Assembly (NCBI GenBank): GCA_964596345.1
Contig: CAZQSZ010000002.1
Location: forward strand, 310,001 to 374,000
Length of the DNA: 64,000 nucleotides
Source of the DNA: CADEDV01 sp964596345
GTDB taxonomy: Bacteria; Bacteroidota; Bacteroidia; Chitinophagales; Chitinophagaceae
Direction: 5' to 3'
Position 1 is the stretch's first letter; each line of letters starts with the position of its first letter. A model generated the notes under the pieces. It was not told the origin of the DNA and made no database searches. It worked only from the letters and a program-made list of their open reading frames with translations. Both the position numbers and the translations under genes were made by a program. Shown here in pieces: positions 43,394 to 51,310 of the stretch.

Positions 43394-43881
43394 AGAAACA
43401 ATCGGCTTACCTGCAAAATGAAAACCGGTTGGCAGATGTCATCGCTGCTATCCAGGCAATGGGCTCCTACAAAAAGTATAAGCTTCCTTTCGATGAGTGG
43501 GCAGATAGAATTGTAGGTGATAAATTGAAAGCAGATTATTGGCAAAATGTATTTACAGAGCATCCTGAATTTTTCAGGCTGGATGGAGAACGGAAACAAG
43601 CTTCTCTTGTTTGGCGTCGCCAGTTCCGAAAACGTTTTCATACAGAAACCGAAAAAATCATCACCAGGGATGAGTTCTATGCAATGGATGCAGAGGGTAA
43701 AGCTAAAGTATCCAGGAATCCCCTGAGCCCGGAAGATATAGCTGTCCTGATCAACACAGCTATTGAATTACATGCAAGGGAACTACAGCATCAGCAGGAT
43801 AAAAGATGGTTGATCACATTAGTGGTAAGTGGAATTGGCGGTTTGATAGGAGCAATTATTGGCGGTTTATTGAAATCATAA
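43390..43881 (+). CDS. Small C-terminally membrane-anchored protein at the end of the R-M island
   Basis: A 163-residue protein whose ATG overlaps the preceding stop (43390-43393), so translation is probably coupled. The N-terminal 130 residues are soluble, charged, with HPEFFRLDGERKQASLVWRR as the most distinctive stretch. The C-terminus is a glycine-rich membrane helix (WLITLVVSGIGGLIGAIIGG). No family function known to me. A soluble domain with a C-terminal membrane anchor, coupled to a nuclease gene, would suit a membrane-acting effector or inhibitor, but this is inference only. Confidence 0.65.
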   Translation: MKKQSAYLQNENRLADVIAAIQAMGSYKKYKLPFDEWADRIVGDKLKADYWQNVFTEHPEFFRLDGERKQASLVWRRQFRKRFHTETEKIITRDEFYAMDAEGKAKVSRNPLSPEDIAVLINTAIELHARELQHQQDKRWLITLVVSGIGGLIGAIIGGLLKS

Positions 43882-43993
43882 ATAGCTCAACACTGTATAA
43901 TTTTCATGCTGCAAAATGTAGTAAACCCTCCTCTGTAGTCAATATCCATGGACTATCCCTCAATCCCCTTATATTTATACCTAATTCCAACAT

Positions 43994-45136
43994 ATGCGCC
44001 GGTTAGTTCTTCTTGTATTCGTTATCAGTACCATCATCTCCGCTTCACCTGTTCAGGCCCAGCCTGACAAAGCCGAAGCCGCCATCAGCGAGATCATGCA
44101 GCAGCACCAGGTGATGGGCTTGTCCGTGGCCGTGGTCAAAAACGGGAAGATCCACTATACCCATTCCTTTGGATTAAAAAATGCGGAACGCAAGGAACCG
44201 TTAACGGAGGATTGTCTCTTCCGCATTGCGTCCATTTCCAAATCTTTTACGGCTACTTCCCTGCTGCAACTGGTGGAGAAAAAGAAATTATCACTGGAAG
44301 ATGATATGAGTAAGCTGGTAGGTTTTAAAGTCCGGAATCCCAAATTTCCCGAAACAGTCATCACCCTCCGCATGGTCCTGTCGCACCGTTCTTCGGTCAA
44401 TGACAGGGAAGGTTATTTTACACTGGATGCCATCAACCCGGAGAAGAACCCCAACTGGGCCAACTGTTATAACGACTATGAACCCGGCACCGGTTACCAG
44501 TATTGCAATCTGAATTACAATATGGCTGGTACCATTCTGGAAAAAATATCCGGCGAACGGTTTGACCAGTATATTAAAAAACATATTCTTGATCCGCTGG
44601 GGCTCTATGGCGGCTATTGCGTGGATTCATTGGAGGCGTCCCGCTTCGCCACGATTTATGAGTACAATGATTCACTGAAGCAACTAGTTCCTTCACCCGG
44701 CGCTTATGCGCCCCGCAGCCAGGAGATTGCTAACTATGTGATGGGCTACAGCACCCCTGTCTTTTCCCCCACCGGCGGTATGAAGATCTCCGCTACTGAC
44801 CTGGCGAAATACATGATCATGCATATGCAAATGGGTAAGGCCAATGGAAAAAGGATCATCAAAAAGAAAAGTGCCGCCACCATGCAAACGGCCTTATCCG
44901 ACAAAGAAGGCTATGGACTGGCCATTGCCACCGCCACCCGGCTCATCAGCGGTAAAACCCTGAAAGGGCATACCGGTTCTGCTTATGGTTTATCCAGTGC
45001 CATGTTCTTCGACCCGAAAGAAAAATACGGCATCGTGGTCATCACGAACGGCTGTCTTCCCGGCTACACCGACGGGCACAATACCGTGATCAGGAAAACA
45101 GTGAATGTGTTGTATGAAGAGCTGATTGCGAAATAG
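43994..45136 (+). CDS. Serine hydrolase, class C beta-lactamase-like
   Basis: A 380-residue exported protein (signal MRRLVLLVFVISTIISASPVQAQ). Penicillin-recognising motifs are present: SISKS (SxxK with the nucleophile, about residue 80), YCNLN (YxN, about 170) and KGHTGSAYG (HTG in place of KTG, about 320). Relatives include AmpC-like proteins, D-aminopeptidases, peptidoglycan hydrolases and esterases; family membership alone does not make it a beta-lactamase. It follows the R-M island by 112 bp and is much less AT-rich than its two upstream neighbours. Confidence 0.9.
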   Translation: MRRLVLLVFVISTIISASPVQAQPDKAEAAISEIMQQHQVMGLSVAVVKNGKIHYTHSFGLKNAERKEPLTEDCLFRIASISKSFTATSLLQLVEKKKLSLEDDMSKLVGFKVRNPKFPETVITLRMVLSHRSSVNDREGYFTLDAINPEKNPNWANCYNDYEPGTGYQYCNLNYNMAGTILEKISGERFDQYIKKHILDPLGLYGGYCVDSLEASRFATIYEYNDSLKQLVPSPGAYAPRSQEIANYVMGYSTPVFSPTGGMKISATDLAKYMIMHMQMGKANGKRIIKKKSAATMQTALSDKEGYGLAIATATRLISGKTLKGHTGSAYGLSSAMFFDPKEKYGIVVITNGCLPGYTDGHNTVIRKTVNVLYEELIAK

Positions 45137-45173
45137 GGTGTAGGAAGTTTATGTCTTATCAATTCAAAAGCTG

Positions 45174-45516
45174 TTACGTTCAGATGCCTCGTGCCCCGGC
45201 ATGACAAGACGCTGTAGTTTGGCATACCAAACCGAAACTCATCGGCGGTATAAATAACTTTCCCGGCGCCTTGTTTCGTCCTGCTGACAACAGCTTTCAA
45301 CAATAAGAACAACAAGACGAAACATAGCGCAGCAGGAGTCGCCGCACAGCAAGCCCCGGAGTCTTCATCCTTCTTTCTCACCACACAGATGAAAACTATA
45401 CTTCCGTTTTCTGTCACAGCACAGGTGGGAGGGATGGCAAAGCTGCGGAGCAATAGCGTTTGCCTTGACTTTTTTGTTACTTTTTTTGTCAAGAAAAAAA
45501 GTAAAGCAGATTAAAA
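45174..45516. repeat. Long structured repeat, copy A
   Basis: About 340 bp, similar along its length to 45592-46001. Three stem elements can be drawn. H1: GTTTGG/CCAAAC (45217-45222 with 45227-45232). H2: GCGC (45266-45269) and TGTTTCGTC (45272-45280) with GACGAAACA (45316-45324) and GCGC (45327-45330). H3: TTACTTTTTTT (45477-45487) with AAAAAAAGTAA (45494-45504), loop GTCAAG, which can instead pair with upstream CTTGAC (45464-45469). Leftward reading frames across it are shared by both copies but have no conserved start or known domain, so I treat it as noncoding. Confidence 0.75.
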
Positions 45517-45540
45517 ATTTGATTAGCCTAAAGTTCATGT

Positions 45541-45577
45541 TGCTGGTGAGCCCTTCGACAGGCTCAGGATACCAGCA
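45541..45577. repeat. TTCGAC-type hairpin between copies A and B
   Basis: TGCTGGTGAGCC pairs with GGCTC and, after a 5-nt bulge, ACCAGCA, around CTTCGACA. The core CCCTTCGACAGGCTCAGG is the same dispersed motif as at 4393-4455. Confidence 0.7.
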
Positions 45578-45591
45578 ACGGCATAAAGCCA

Positions 45592-46001
45592 TTACGTTCA
45601 GATGCCTCGTGCCCCGGCATGACAAGACTCCGCTGTTTGGCATACCGAACCGAAACCCGGCGGTATAAATAACTTTCCCGGCGCCTTGTTCCGTCCGCAT
45701 TTCAGCAATCAACAACTATAAACCAACCAGGACGGAACACAGCGCCGCCGGAGTCGCCGCATACCAGGCCCGGGAGTCTTCATCCTTCTTCCTCACAACA
45801 TGAATGCAAACTATGCTTCCGTTATTTGTCTCGCAAAAGGTGCTTGGGCCGGACAAACAGCGGAGCATATGTTTGTCCTTGATCTTTTTGCTTCTTTTTC
45901 TATCAAGAGAAAAAGAAGGGATACTCCTGTGCAGCTTGCACGCAGCGTAGTCGAAGGTGGCGAAAGATATTGCCGGGAAAAGTAAATAAAGCAGATTAAA
46001 A
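45592..46001. repeat. Long structured repeat, copy B, with a 62-bp interruption
   Basis: Matches copy A from TTACGTTCAGATGCC to AAAGCAGATTAAAA. Stems: H1 GTTTGG/CCGAAC (45635-45650), H2 GCGC plus TGTTCCGTCC (45687-45696) with GGACGGAACA (45730-45739) plus GCGC, H3 CTTCTTTTTCT (45891-45901) with AGAAAAAGAAG (45908-45918), loop ATCAAG, alternative partner CTTGAT (45878-45883). Sequence differences from copy A fall in both arms at once and keep pairing. Bases about 45919-45980 are absent from copy A and include a degenerate GTCGAAGG motif. Confidence 0.75.
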
Positions 46002-46102
46002 CTTTTCCCGATCTAATAAAAACCAACTCTTTTTTTTCCGCATTGCGATTTACCATTCCGCTTTCGACCCTTTTCTTTGCAGCCATAAAAAAGAAAACAG
46101 TT

Positions 46103-46609
46103 ATGGCAGCACTCAGTAAATCCATGCGGGTATGGCACCGGTACCTCGGATTTTTCCTCGCCGGTATCATGGCCGTGTATGCCATCAGTGGCATCGTCCT
46201 GATCTTTCGCAACACGGATTTCCTGAAACAGGAAAAGACCATTACCAAAACACTGAAGCCCGGCCTGTCACCCGAAGAAATTGGTAAGGAAACCCGGGTA
46301 AAGGAACTGAAGATTGAATCGGAGAGGGGCGACCTGCAACTCTTCAAACAGGGCAGTTATAATAAAACAACCGGCGAGTTAATTTACACAATAAAATCAT
46401 TGCCACTGCTGCTGGACAAACTCACCAAACTGCACAAGGCCAACTCCGGCCAGCCCCTGTTTTACCTGAATGTATTTTTCGGCCTGTCATTATTGTTCTT
46501 CGTGGTATCTTCCTTCTGGATGTTTCTGCCGAAGACGACGATCTTTAAAAGAGGGATCTGGTTTGCCCTCGCCGGCTTGCTGCTGACATTGTTGCTGTTG
46601 TTTATCTAA
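46103..46609 (+). CDS. PepSY-like membrane protein
   Basis: About 168 residues from ATG 46103 (MAALSKSMRVWHRYLGFFLAG); the frame is open to 46043. One N-terminal membrane span follows the WHRYLGF motif typical of PepSY-associated TM proteins, then a periplasmic segment of about 85 residues, and two membrane spans at the C-terminus. Relatives are linked to iron reductases and peptidase inhibition. Its stop overlaps the stop of the convergent yqgE gene by 4 bp. Confidence 0.75.
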   Translation: MAALSKSMRVWHRYLGFFLAGIMAVYAISGIVLIFRNTDFLKQEKTITKTLKPGLSPEEIGKETRVKELKIESERGDLQLFKQGSYNKTTGELIYTIKSLPLLLDKLTKLHKANSGQPLFYLNVFFGLSLLFFVVSSFWMFLPKTTIFKRGIWFALAGLLLTLLLLFI

Positions 46610-47064
46610 GTAAACGGGGAGAAAGGCTCATCCGCAATAAACGGTTGCCAGCTGCCTTCTTCCACTTCATCCTGCAATTGCCCCGCATCCCAGCCGCAAT
46701 ACCCGATAAACAGTTTGATATCGGCTTCCGTAATGCTTTGCTCATTGATCGCCGCAACAGCCTGTTGCATGTTACCGCCGAGAAAAATACCAGCAGCGAT
46801 CTTCCTGCAATCCTCAATGATATCCGGTCTGCGGTGCAGCATAAAAATACCATCGGTCACTACCGGCCCGCCGGTATAGAGTGGAAAGGGCAATGCATCT
46901 TTAAACTCCAGCAGTTCATTCAGTTTCCGGGGAAATACATGATTAATAATAAAACCGGTACTGCCTTTCTTATTGTCTTCGATAATATACACAACTGCTT
47001 TTTCAAAATCAGTACCGTCTAAGGCGGGAGTGCTTTGCAGGAACTGGCCGGTATAATTGATCAT
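46606..47064 (-). CDS. YqgE/AlgH family protein
   Basis: A 152-residue cytoplasmic protein of the YqgE/AlgH fold. Conserved parts: LDGTDFEKAVVYIIEDNKKGSTG, the TGGPV motif, then GIFMLHRRPDI, and FIGYCGWDAGQLQDEVEEGSW near the C-terminus. The family's biochemical role is not settled; AlgH influences alginate regulation in Pseudomonas. Full length here. Confidence 0.88.
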   Translation of the reverse strand: MINYTGQFLQSTPALDGTDFEKAVVYIIEDNKKGSTGFIINHVFPRKLNELLEFKDALPFPLYTGGPVVTDGIFMLHRRPDIIEDCRKIAAGIFLGGNMQQAVAAINEQSITEADIKLFIGYCGWDAGQLQDEVEEGSWQPFIADEPFSPFT

Positions 47065-47138
47065 GTTTGTCCGGGTTGTGGTACAAAGTTACAACCCTGT
47101 AACCGGCTATTTTTATTTACATTCAGCAAAAGAATGGT

Positions 47139-47696
47139 ATGGTAAGGATCATCACGATACTGCTTTGTTTAGCCTTCGTTCAACAACTGCCGGCACAGGA
47201 AACCAATTTTGCCCGTTATATCAAAGTAAGCGCAGCCGACAGCCAGCTCCGTATTAAAGAAACGGTAAAAAGCCAGTTGCTCAAAGAAATAGCAGCAAAG
47301 AAAAAACAAACCGCAGCCGGCAGGCTACGGCTGGTACTTTCGGGAGATAATGAAAGCAATACCATCAGCAGCCGCTGGTTAGCCGCCCGGCAAAGCAAGG
47401 ATCTGTACGTCATCAATCTTTCAGCTGTGGTCAGTAAGTACATTGGTGAAACAGAAAAAAACCTGGCCCTGCTCTTCGACAAAGCAGAATCCATGAACTG
47501 TATCTTATTAGTTGATGAAGCCGATGCACTCTTCGGCCAGCGGACGGAGAGCAAGGAAGACAAAGAGAGGCAGGCGGCCCTCACTTATTTGCTGGAAAGA
47601 ATACAATCATACAAAGGCACTGTACTTATCAGCTGCAGTGGTACTGATTGCCTGGCCACCCTGGGTAAACATAAATTCACAGCGATAAAACCCTAA
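47139..47696 (+). CDS. Exported AAA-domain remnant lacking Walker A
   Basis: A 185-residue protein. It begins with a signal peptide (MVRIITILLCLAFVQQLPAQ). The next part aligns by eye with AAA ATPase modules: YVINLSAVVSKYIGETEKNL and the Walker B segment ILLVDEADALFGQRTESKED (about residues 120-140), followed by AALTYLLERIQSYKG and VLISCSGTD in the sensor-1 place. Where the P-loop GxxGxGKT should be, the sequence reads LSGDNESNTISSRW, so nucleotide binding in the usual way is unlikely. The arginine-finger region is also missing at the end. It may be a diverged scaffold or a decaying gene fused to a leader. Confidence 0.7.
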   Translation: MVRIITILLCLAFVQQLPAQETNFARYIKVSAADSQLRIKETVKSQLLKEIAAKKKQTAAGRLRLVLSGDNESNTISSRWLAARQSKDLYVINLSAVVSKYIGETEKNLALLFDKAESMNCILLVDEADALFGQRTESKEDKERQAALTYLLERIQSYKGTVLISCSGTDCLATLGKHKFTAIKP

Positions 47697-47838
47697 ACAA
47701 TGAGCAGAAAATAAATTTCCTGCTATTAAAACCAGTTCTCTATATTTGTTCCCTGCCTCGGGCCACCCGGCCAATTGACATCGCCTCTTGTTTTAGTTTT
47801 TGCCTCAGCCTCATAAGTTCATTGATTTTCGTCAGTAC

Positions 47839-47854
47839 CAGGGATTCGTCCCTG
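47839..47854. repeat. TTCG-loop hairpin, REP-like
   Basis: CAGGGA (47839-47844), TTCG loop, TCCCTG (47849-47854). The stem resembles the GTCCC hairpins at 0.9-1.1 kb. It lies in the leader of the small gene at 47910, downstream of a TATATTTG -7-like box (47741-47748). Confidence 0.5.
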
Positions 47855-47909
47855 CCAGCTGCGGGTTTAGTATTTGCCTTTTTAATTGACCGTATTAAAA
47901 CCAGCATTT

Positions 47910-48164
47910 ATGAAACTATCAGAATTTATCGTGTTGACACAGGAAGAAAAAAGAGCCGCCGTTTTACAGGAAGGAGTCGCCATTGCCCAGCGGAATGTAC
48001 CGGGCTATATGGTCTTCCTGTTCCAGTTGCCTGCTTTTTACGTAGAAACTTTTTGCAGCATGGAAACCAAGGATATCCGGGAGTACAAAGTATTTCACAA
48101 CCCGGCGCACCTGGTTCCTTACCTGGAAGCGATCCCGATCGAACAGTTGCTGAAGAAGCGATGA
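47910..48164 (+). CDS. Small conserved-looking protein, unknown
   Basis: An 84-residue protein starting MKLSEFIVLTQEEKRAAVLQEGVAIAQR, from ATG 47910; the frame is open to 47886. Codon use is like that of neighbouring genes, which supports it being real. The sequence has an amphipathic helix and a hydrophobic middle (YMVFLFQLPAFYVETF) but no recognisable domain. No signal peptide. Confidence 0.6.
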   Translation: MKLSEFIVLTQEEKRAAVLQEGVAIAQRNVPGYMVFLFQLPAFYVETFCSMETKDIREYKVFHNPAHLVPYLEAIPIEQLLKKR

Positions 48165-48293
48165 GCTGATGCTTTTTGCTGGTCCTATACCGCAATCATT
48201 CGTGGATCACGGAGAGGTTCACTGTGTGGCAAGGGCTGGTAATTTCTATGGCACAGCTCTGCAAAAAACTATGCATCCGGGACAGATAGATAA

Positions 48294-49664
48294 TTACTGC
48301 CGGCTAAGCCTGATTAATTGTGTTTGTCCTGCATATTCCACGGTTAGTAAATAGACAGCACCGGCAATGCTGCTGGCAGGTTCAATAGCCAGAACCGAGC
48401 TTCCTTTTTCCAACTGCAGTTGTTGTTGATGCAATTGCATACCTGTAATTGTATGCAACTGAATCCGCACCGTTCCTGCGTTGGGAAGATCGAGTTGCAG
48501 GTTTATTTTTCCGGCAAAGGGATTCGGAAATGCTTTAATGCCGGCTGTTGCAAAGCTGTTCCGGCTCAGCAATAATTGCTGGCTGTAACTGGTATACCCG
48601 TTCGCTTCTGTCATTTTTAACCGGTATTGCTGCTGATCATTACCAGCCCATTGATCACTGAACTGGAAATCCGTTTGCACAGCATTGCCATCAAGTGTAC
48701 CGATCGTAGTAAAGGAAGAACCGGTATTGCGTTGCAGTTCATAGCGGCAACCATCTTCAGGAGCCGCTGTCTTCCATCGCAACAAGATACCGTCGGCCGC
48801 AGTTTGTGTAGCAGTAAAGAATATTAATTTTACAGGTAACGTTGATAACATGGAAATAGCATTGCCAACCGAAGAACTGGTTGTTCCGGGCAATGTATTA
48901 TCGCCAGACCAGTTAACCAGGTTAGTGAAACGGGATAGCCAGGCTGAACCACCTGCAGGGGAGATAAACCCGGTGTATTGCATATTATCAGTTTGTACAG
49001 CGCCACCGGGCAACCCGATAGCGTTGATACCATTGGTCAGGGCGTTCTGACTACCCACGCCGTTGGGCAGGTACGAATCACGGAGTGTAGCCCCGATGAC
49101 AGTATTCCAGTTTTGTGCATCCACGGTTCCGAAACTGCTGTTAACCCCGAAAATAAAATAAGGATTGGCATCGGCATCCTGGTAGATAAAGAACTGGTCG
49201 CCGGATACCGGCATCGGATCGGTTACTGTATACCCGGTGATGCTGACCTGCCCCAGCAGGTTATCTCCTGTTAACAGGTTAGTAAAAGAAGTGGCCGGTA
49301 TATTATCAGCACCGCCCAGCACTAACCGTAATACCGAACCTGCTGTTACATTTAAGGAAGTCGTCCAGGTGATCGTACCGTCACCTGTTACGGTGGTGGA
49401 AAAACTATTGGTACCCTGGTTCCAGCCCCGGTCTGTTATTTTGATCACGGTGCCGGCAGGAATATTCACTAAGGGCACCATCCTGATCTCATCAGTGAAT
49501 ATATTCATACCAATGATGACGATACTTCCGCTGTTCAGTGTATTTGCTTTGGCCATTTGCTGGCAAAGCAACAACACAGCCAGTGAAACGAAACGTAGTA
49601 AACGAAGGGAAGAAGTTAAAAATAAAGTTGTGGCACTATGCCGGGTAGTGTATAATTTTTGCAT
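48294..49664 (-). CDS. Exported protein with T9SS type A sorting domain
   Basis: A 456-residue protein. After an N-terminal signal (FVSLAVLLLCQQMAKA) comes a beta-rich region (GSIVIIGMNIFTDEIRMVPLVNIPAGTVIKITDRGW...) of a kind found in Bacteroidota cell-surface proteins, then LPVKLIFFTATQTADGILLRW-like text that marks the Ig-like linker before the sorting domain, and the C-terminal type A signal IKAFPNPFAGKINLQLDLP to the end (about residues 375-456). Type IX secretion exports and anchors such proteins. The function of the passenger region is unknown. Confidence 0.85.
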   Translation of the reverse strand: MQKLYTTRHSATTLFLTSSLRLLRFVSLAVLLLCQQMAKANTLNSGSIVIIGMNIFTDEIRMVPLVNIPAGTVIKITDRGWNQGTNSFSTTVTGDGTITWTTSLNVTAGSVLRLVLGGADNIPATSFTNLLTGDNLLGQVSITGYTVTDPMPVSGDQFFIYQDADANPYFIFGVNSSFGTVDAQNWNTVIGATLRDSYLPNGVGSQNALTNGINAIGLPGGAVQTDNMQYTGFISPAGGSAWLSRFTNLVNWSGDNTLPGTTSSSVGNAISMLSTLPVKLIFFTATQTAADGILLRWKTAAPEDGCRYELQRNTGSSFTTIGTLDGNAVQTDFQFSDQWAGNDQQQYRLKMTEANGYTSYSQQLLLSRNSFATAGIKAFPNPFAGKINLQLDLPNAGTVRIQLHTITGMQLHQQQLQLEKGSSVLAIEPASSIAGAVYLLTVEYAGQTQLIRLSRQ

Positions 49665-49803
49665 ACAGGATATTGTGGGCGAAAAATAGGGGAAAGGGAA
49701 ATAATAAATAAGGCTGGCCCCGGAAAAAATAATTAATTAAGATGATACACTTACAAGGCATAACAACTTGAACTTAGTGGCAACCAATAAACCCTGTAAC
49801 AAC

Positions 49804-50538
49804 TTAATCTCCGCCGCCACAACCTCCACTGCATCCGCCGCCACCATCTCCGCCACTATCAGTTCCTCCATCGCTCCAATCAGCACCTGCACCCCCGCCG
49901 CCAAAATCGCCATCGCCATACCCACTGAACTCGGGGTAGGATGTTTCGGTATTGGCATCAAAATACGAGTGCAGCGGCATAGTATCGGTATAATACATAA
50001 CGCCGCCATCACTATCCCCATTCTTGCGTTGCTTCTTTGCCGACTGAATATTGCTGGTATCCGTTTCTTCTTTATCAAACTTGGTATTGCCCCAGATAGC
50101 CGCAGGCGGTTCAATACCAAATTCGGTGCGGTACAGTTCAATGGTATCCCGGTACTGTGCATTGAAACGATCCGTCTGTTCCTCTACCGGTACCAATTCG
50201 GGATAGTGGTCAAAAGGTTGTTGGATCACTTCGTTGCAAAAATCACGGTACGCCTTGCTGAATAATAAATGTTCATGCCATACCACATCAATTACTTTGG
50301 AAGGAGTAACAAGAAAATCACTCACCAGCCCTAGGTAAATAAACTTTTTATATTCTTCGATAGCTCTTATGGCAAACTTGTTTTTCCAATGATGCTTACG
50401 GGCAATCTTCCCGGCAAATGCCTGTACCGAGGCATCGGTTTTTCCAAACCGGGCATTGATATGATCCCAGAGACCGGGACTTACGATATGGTCAAACTGA
50501 TAAGCTTTCAGGCGTAGCCATAATTCTTTTTTATTCAT
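49804..50538 (-). CDS. Glycine-rich domain protein (GRDP-like)
   Basis: About 244 residues from ATG 50536-50538 (MNKKELWLRLKAYQFDHI); the frame is open to 50619. The central motif VIDVVWHEHLLFSKAYRDFC (about 85-104) is the His-rich repeat of glycine-rich domain (GRDP) proteins. The C-terminus is a glycine/aspartate-rich low-complexity tail ending CSGGCGGGD. No signal peptide. GRDP-like proteins are widespread but without a defined activity in bacteria. Confidence 0.75.
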   Translation of the reverse strand: MNKKELWLRLKAYQFDHIVSPGLWDHINARFGKTDASVQAFAGKIARKHHWKNKFAIRAIEEYKKFIYLGLVSDFLVTPSKVIDVVWHEHLLFSKAYRDFCNEVIQQPFDHYPELVPVEEQTDRFNAQYRDTIELYRTEFGIEPPAAIWGNTKFDKEETDTSNIQSAKKQRKNGDSDGGVMYYTDTMPLHSYFDANTETSYPEFSGYGDGDFGGGGAGADWSDGGTDSGGDGGGGCSGGCGGGD

Positions 50539-50632
50539 ATCCTGGTTTGAAATTAAAAGTAGGAATTGAATGTGAAATGAACGTAAAGCCGGAGTGAACT
50601 GCAAGAAAAAGTACTCCAACTGGAAATTATTT

Positions 50633-51193
50633 CTATTCTGCTACTAAGGCATCGAGCAGGCGACGCACCTTGTTACTGTTCCAGTCGGCAGCCCCGGTTT
50701 CTTTCATCACGATCTTTCCTGTTTTGGAAATCACAAACGTAGTGGGCAATGCAGAAGATTGAAGAAGAGAAGGTGCCGCTGTTGTTTCTATATATACCGG
50801 GAAGGAATATTTTTTCCGGGCCATAAATTGGCGCAGTGTTTCCGCATCTTCCGTACTCACAAAGTAAAAATCAGCCTTGCTGCCATAGTCGTTATACAGG
50901 TTTTGCAAGGAAGGCATTTCGGCCAGGCAGGGCGGGCACCAGGTGGCCCAGGAATTCAACACAATCACCTTGCCGGATGAGGAAGAAAAATCAACGGACT
51001 TTCCATCCATTGATTGTAAGGGCCAGTTATACTCCGTAAGGGTATCTTGTTTTTCTTTGGTAATACGTCCGGGGGAAGTGGAAAATAAGCGTTGTATAAA
51101 AACCTGTATGGGCAAACGGGTTTGCGGGATCAGCAACAGGGCTATCAGCACTACGAAAAGAATATTGCCCCCGTATTTTTTGATGAATTGCAT
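50633..51193 (-). CDS. TlpA-like thioredoxin family disulfide reductase
   Basis: A 186-residue protein with an N-terminal membrane anchor (GGNILFVVLIALLLIP) and a periplasmic thioredoxin domain carrying the redox motif WATWCPPC (about residues 84-91) and the cis-proline region SALPTTFVISKTGKIV. TlpA/ResA-like proteins reduce disulfides in secreted proteins or in apocytochrome c. It is 95 bp upstream of the glycine-rich gene on the same strand, whose C-terminus ends in a CSGGC pair, though no link is shown. Confidence 0.9.
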   Translation of the reverse strand: MQFIKKYGGNILFVVLIALLLIPQTRLPIQVFIQRLFSTSPGRITKEKQDTLTEYNWPLQSMDGKSVDFSSSSGKVIVLNSWATWCPPCLAEMPSLQNLYNDYGSKADFYFVSTEDAETLRQFMARKKYSFPVYIETTAAPSLLQSSALPTTFVISKTGKIVMKETGAADWNSNKVRRLLDALVAE

Positions 51194-51310
51194 TGTACCG
51201 GTTGTGATCGCCTTTAATGTAAAGCGAACTTACAATTATAATTGCCATTCATACAGGATTATCGCCTCCTTTTCGGTCTTTCCTTATTTTCACGCCTTCA
51301 ATTTTCCCGT

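Noticed and set aside
43994..45136. Calling the serine hydrolase a beta-lactamase resistance gene
   Set aside because: The SxxK/YxN/HTG motifs are shared with many non-lactamase hydrolases, and nothing in the sequence shows beta-lactam specificity.
45464..45504. A complete H-type pseudoknot in copy A
   Set aside because: Pairing of all six loop bases with the upstream strand would leave no linker across the short stem, so full simultaneous formation is sterically unlikely; alternative hairpins or partial pairing are kept in the finding.
45064..45715. Two leftward reading frames of 142 and 116 codons that share a GAGKVIYTA...VLSCRGTRHLNV stretch
   Set aside because: The shared part is the translated long repeat. 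The two frames start at different places, run into unrelated sequence at both ends, and the DNA shows stem-preserving rather than codon-preserving changes.
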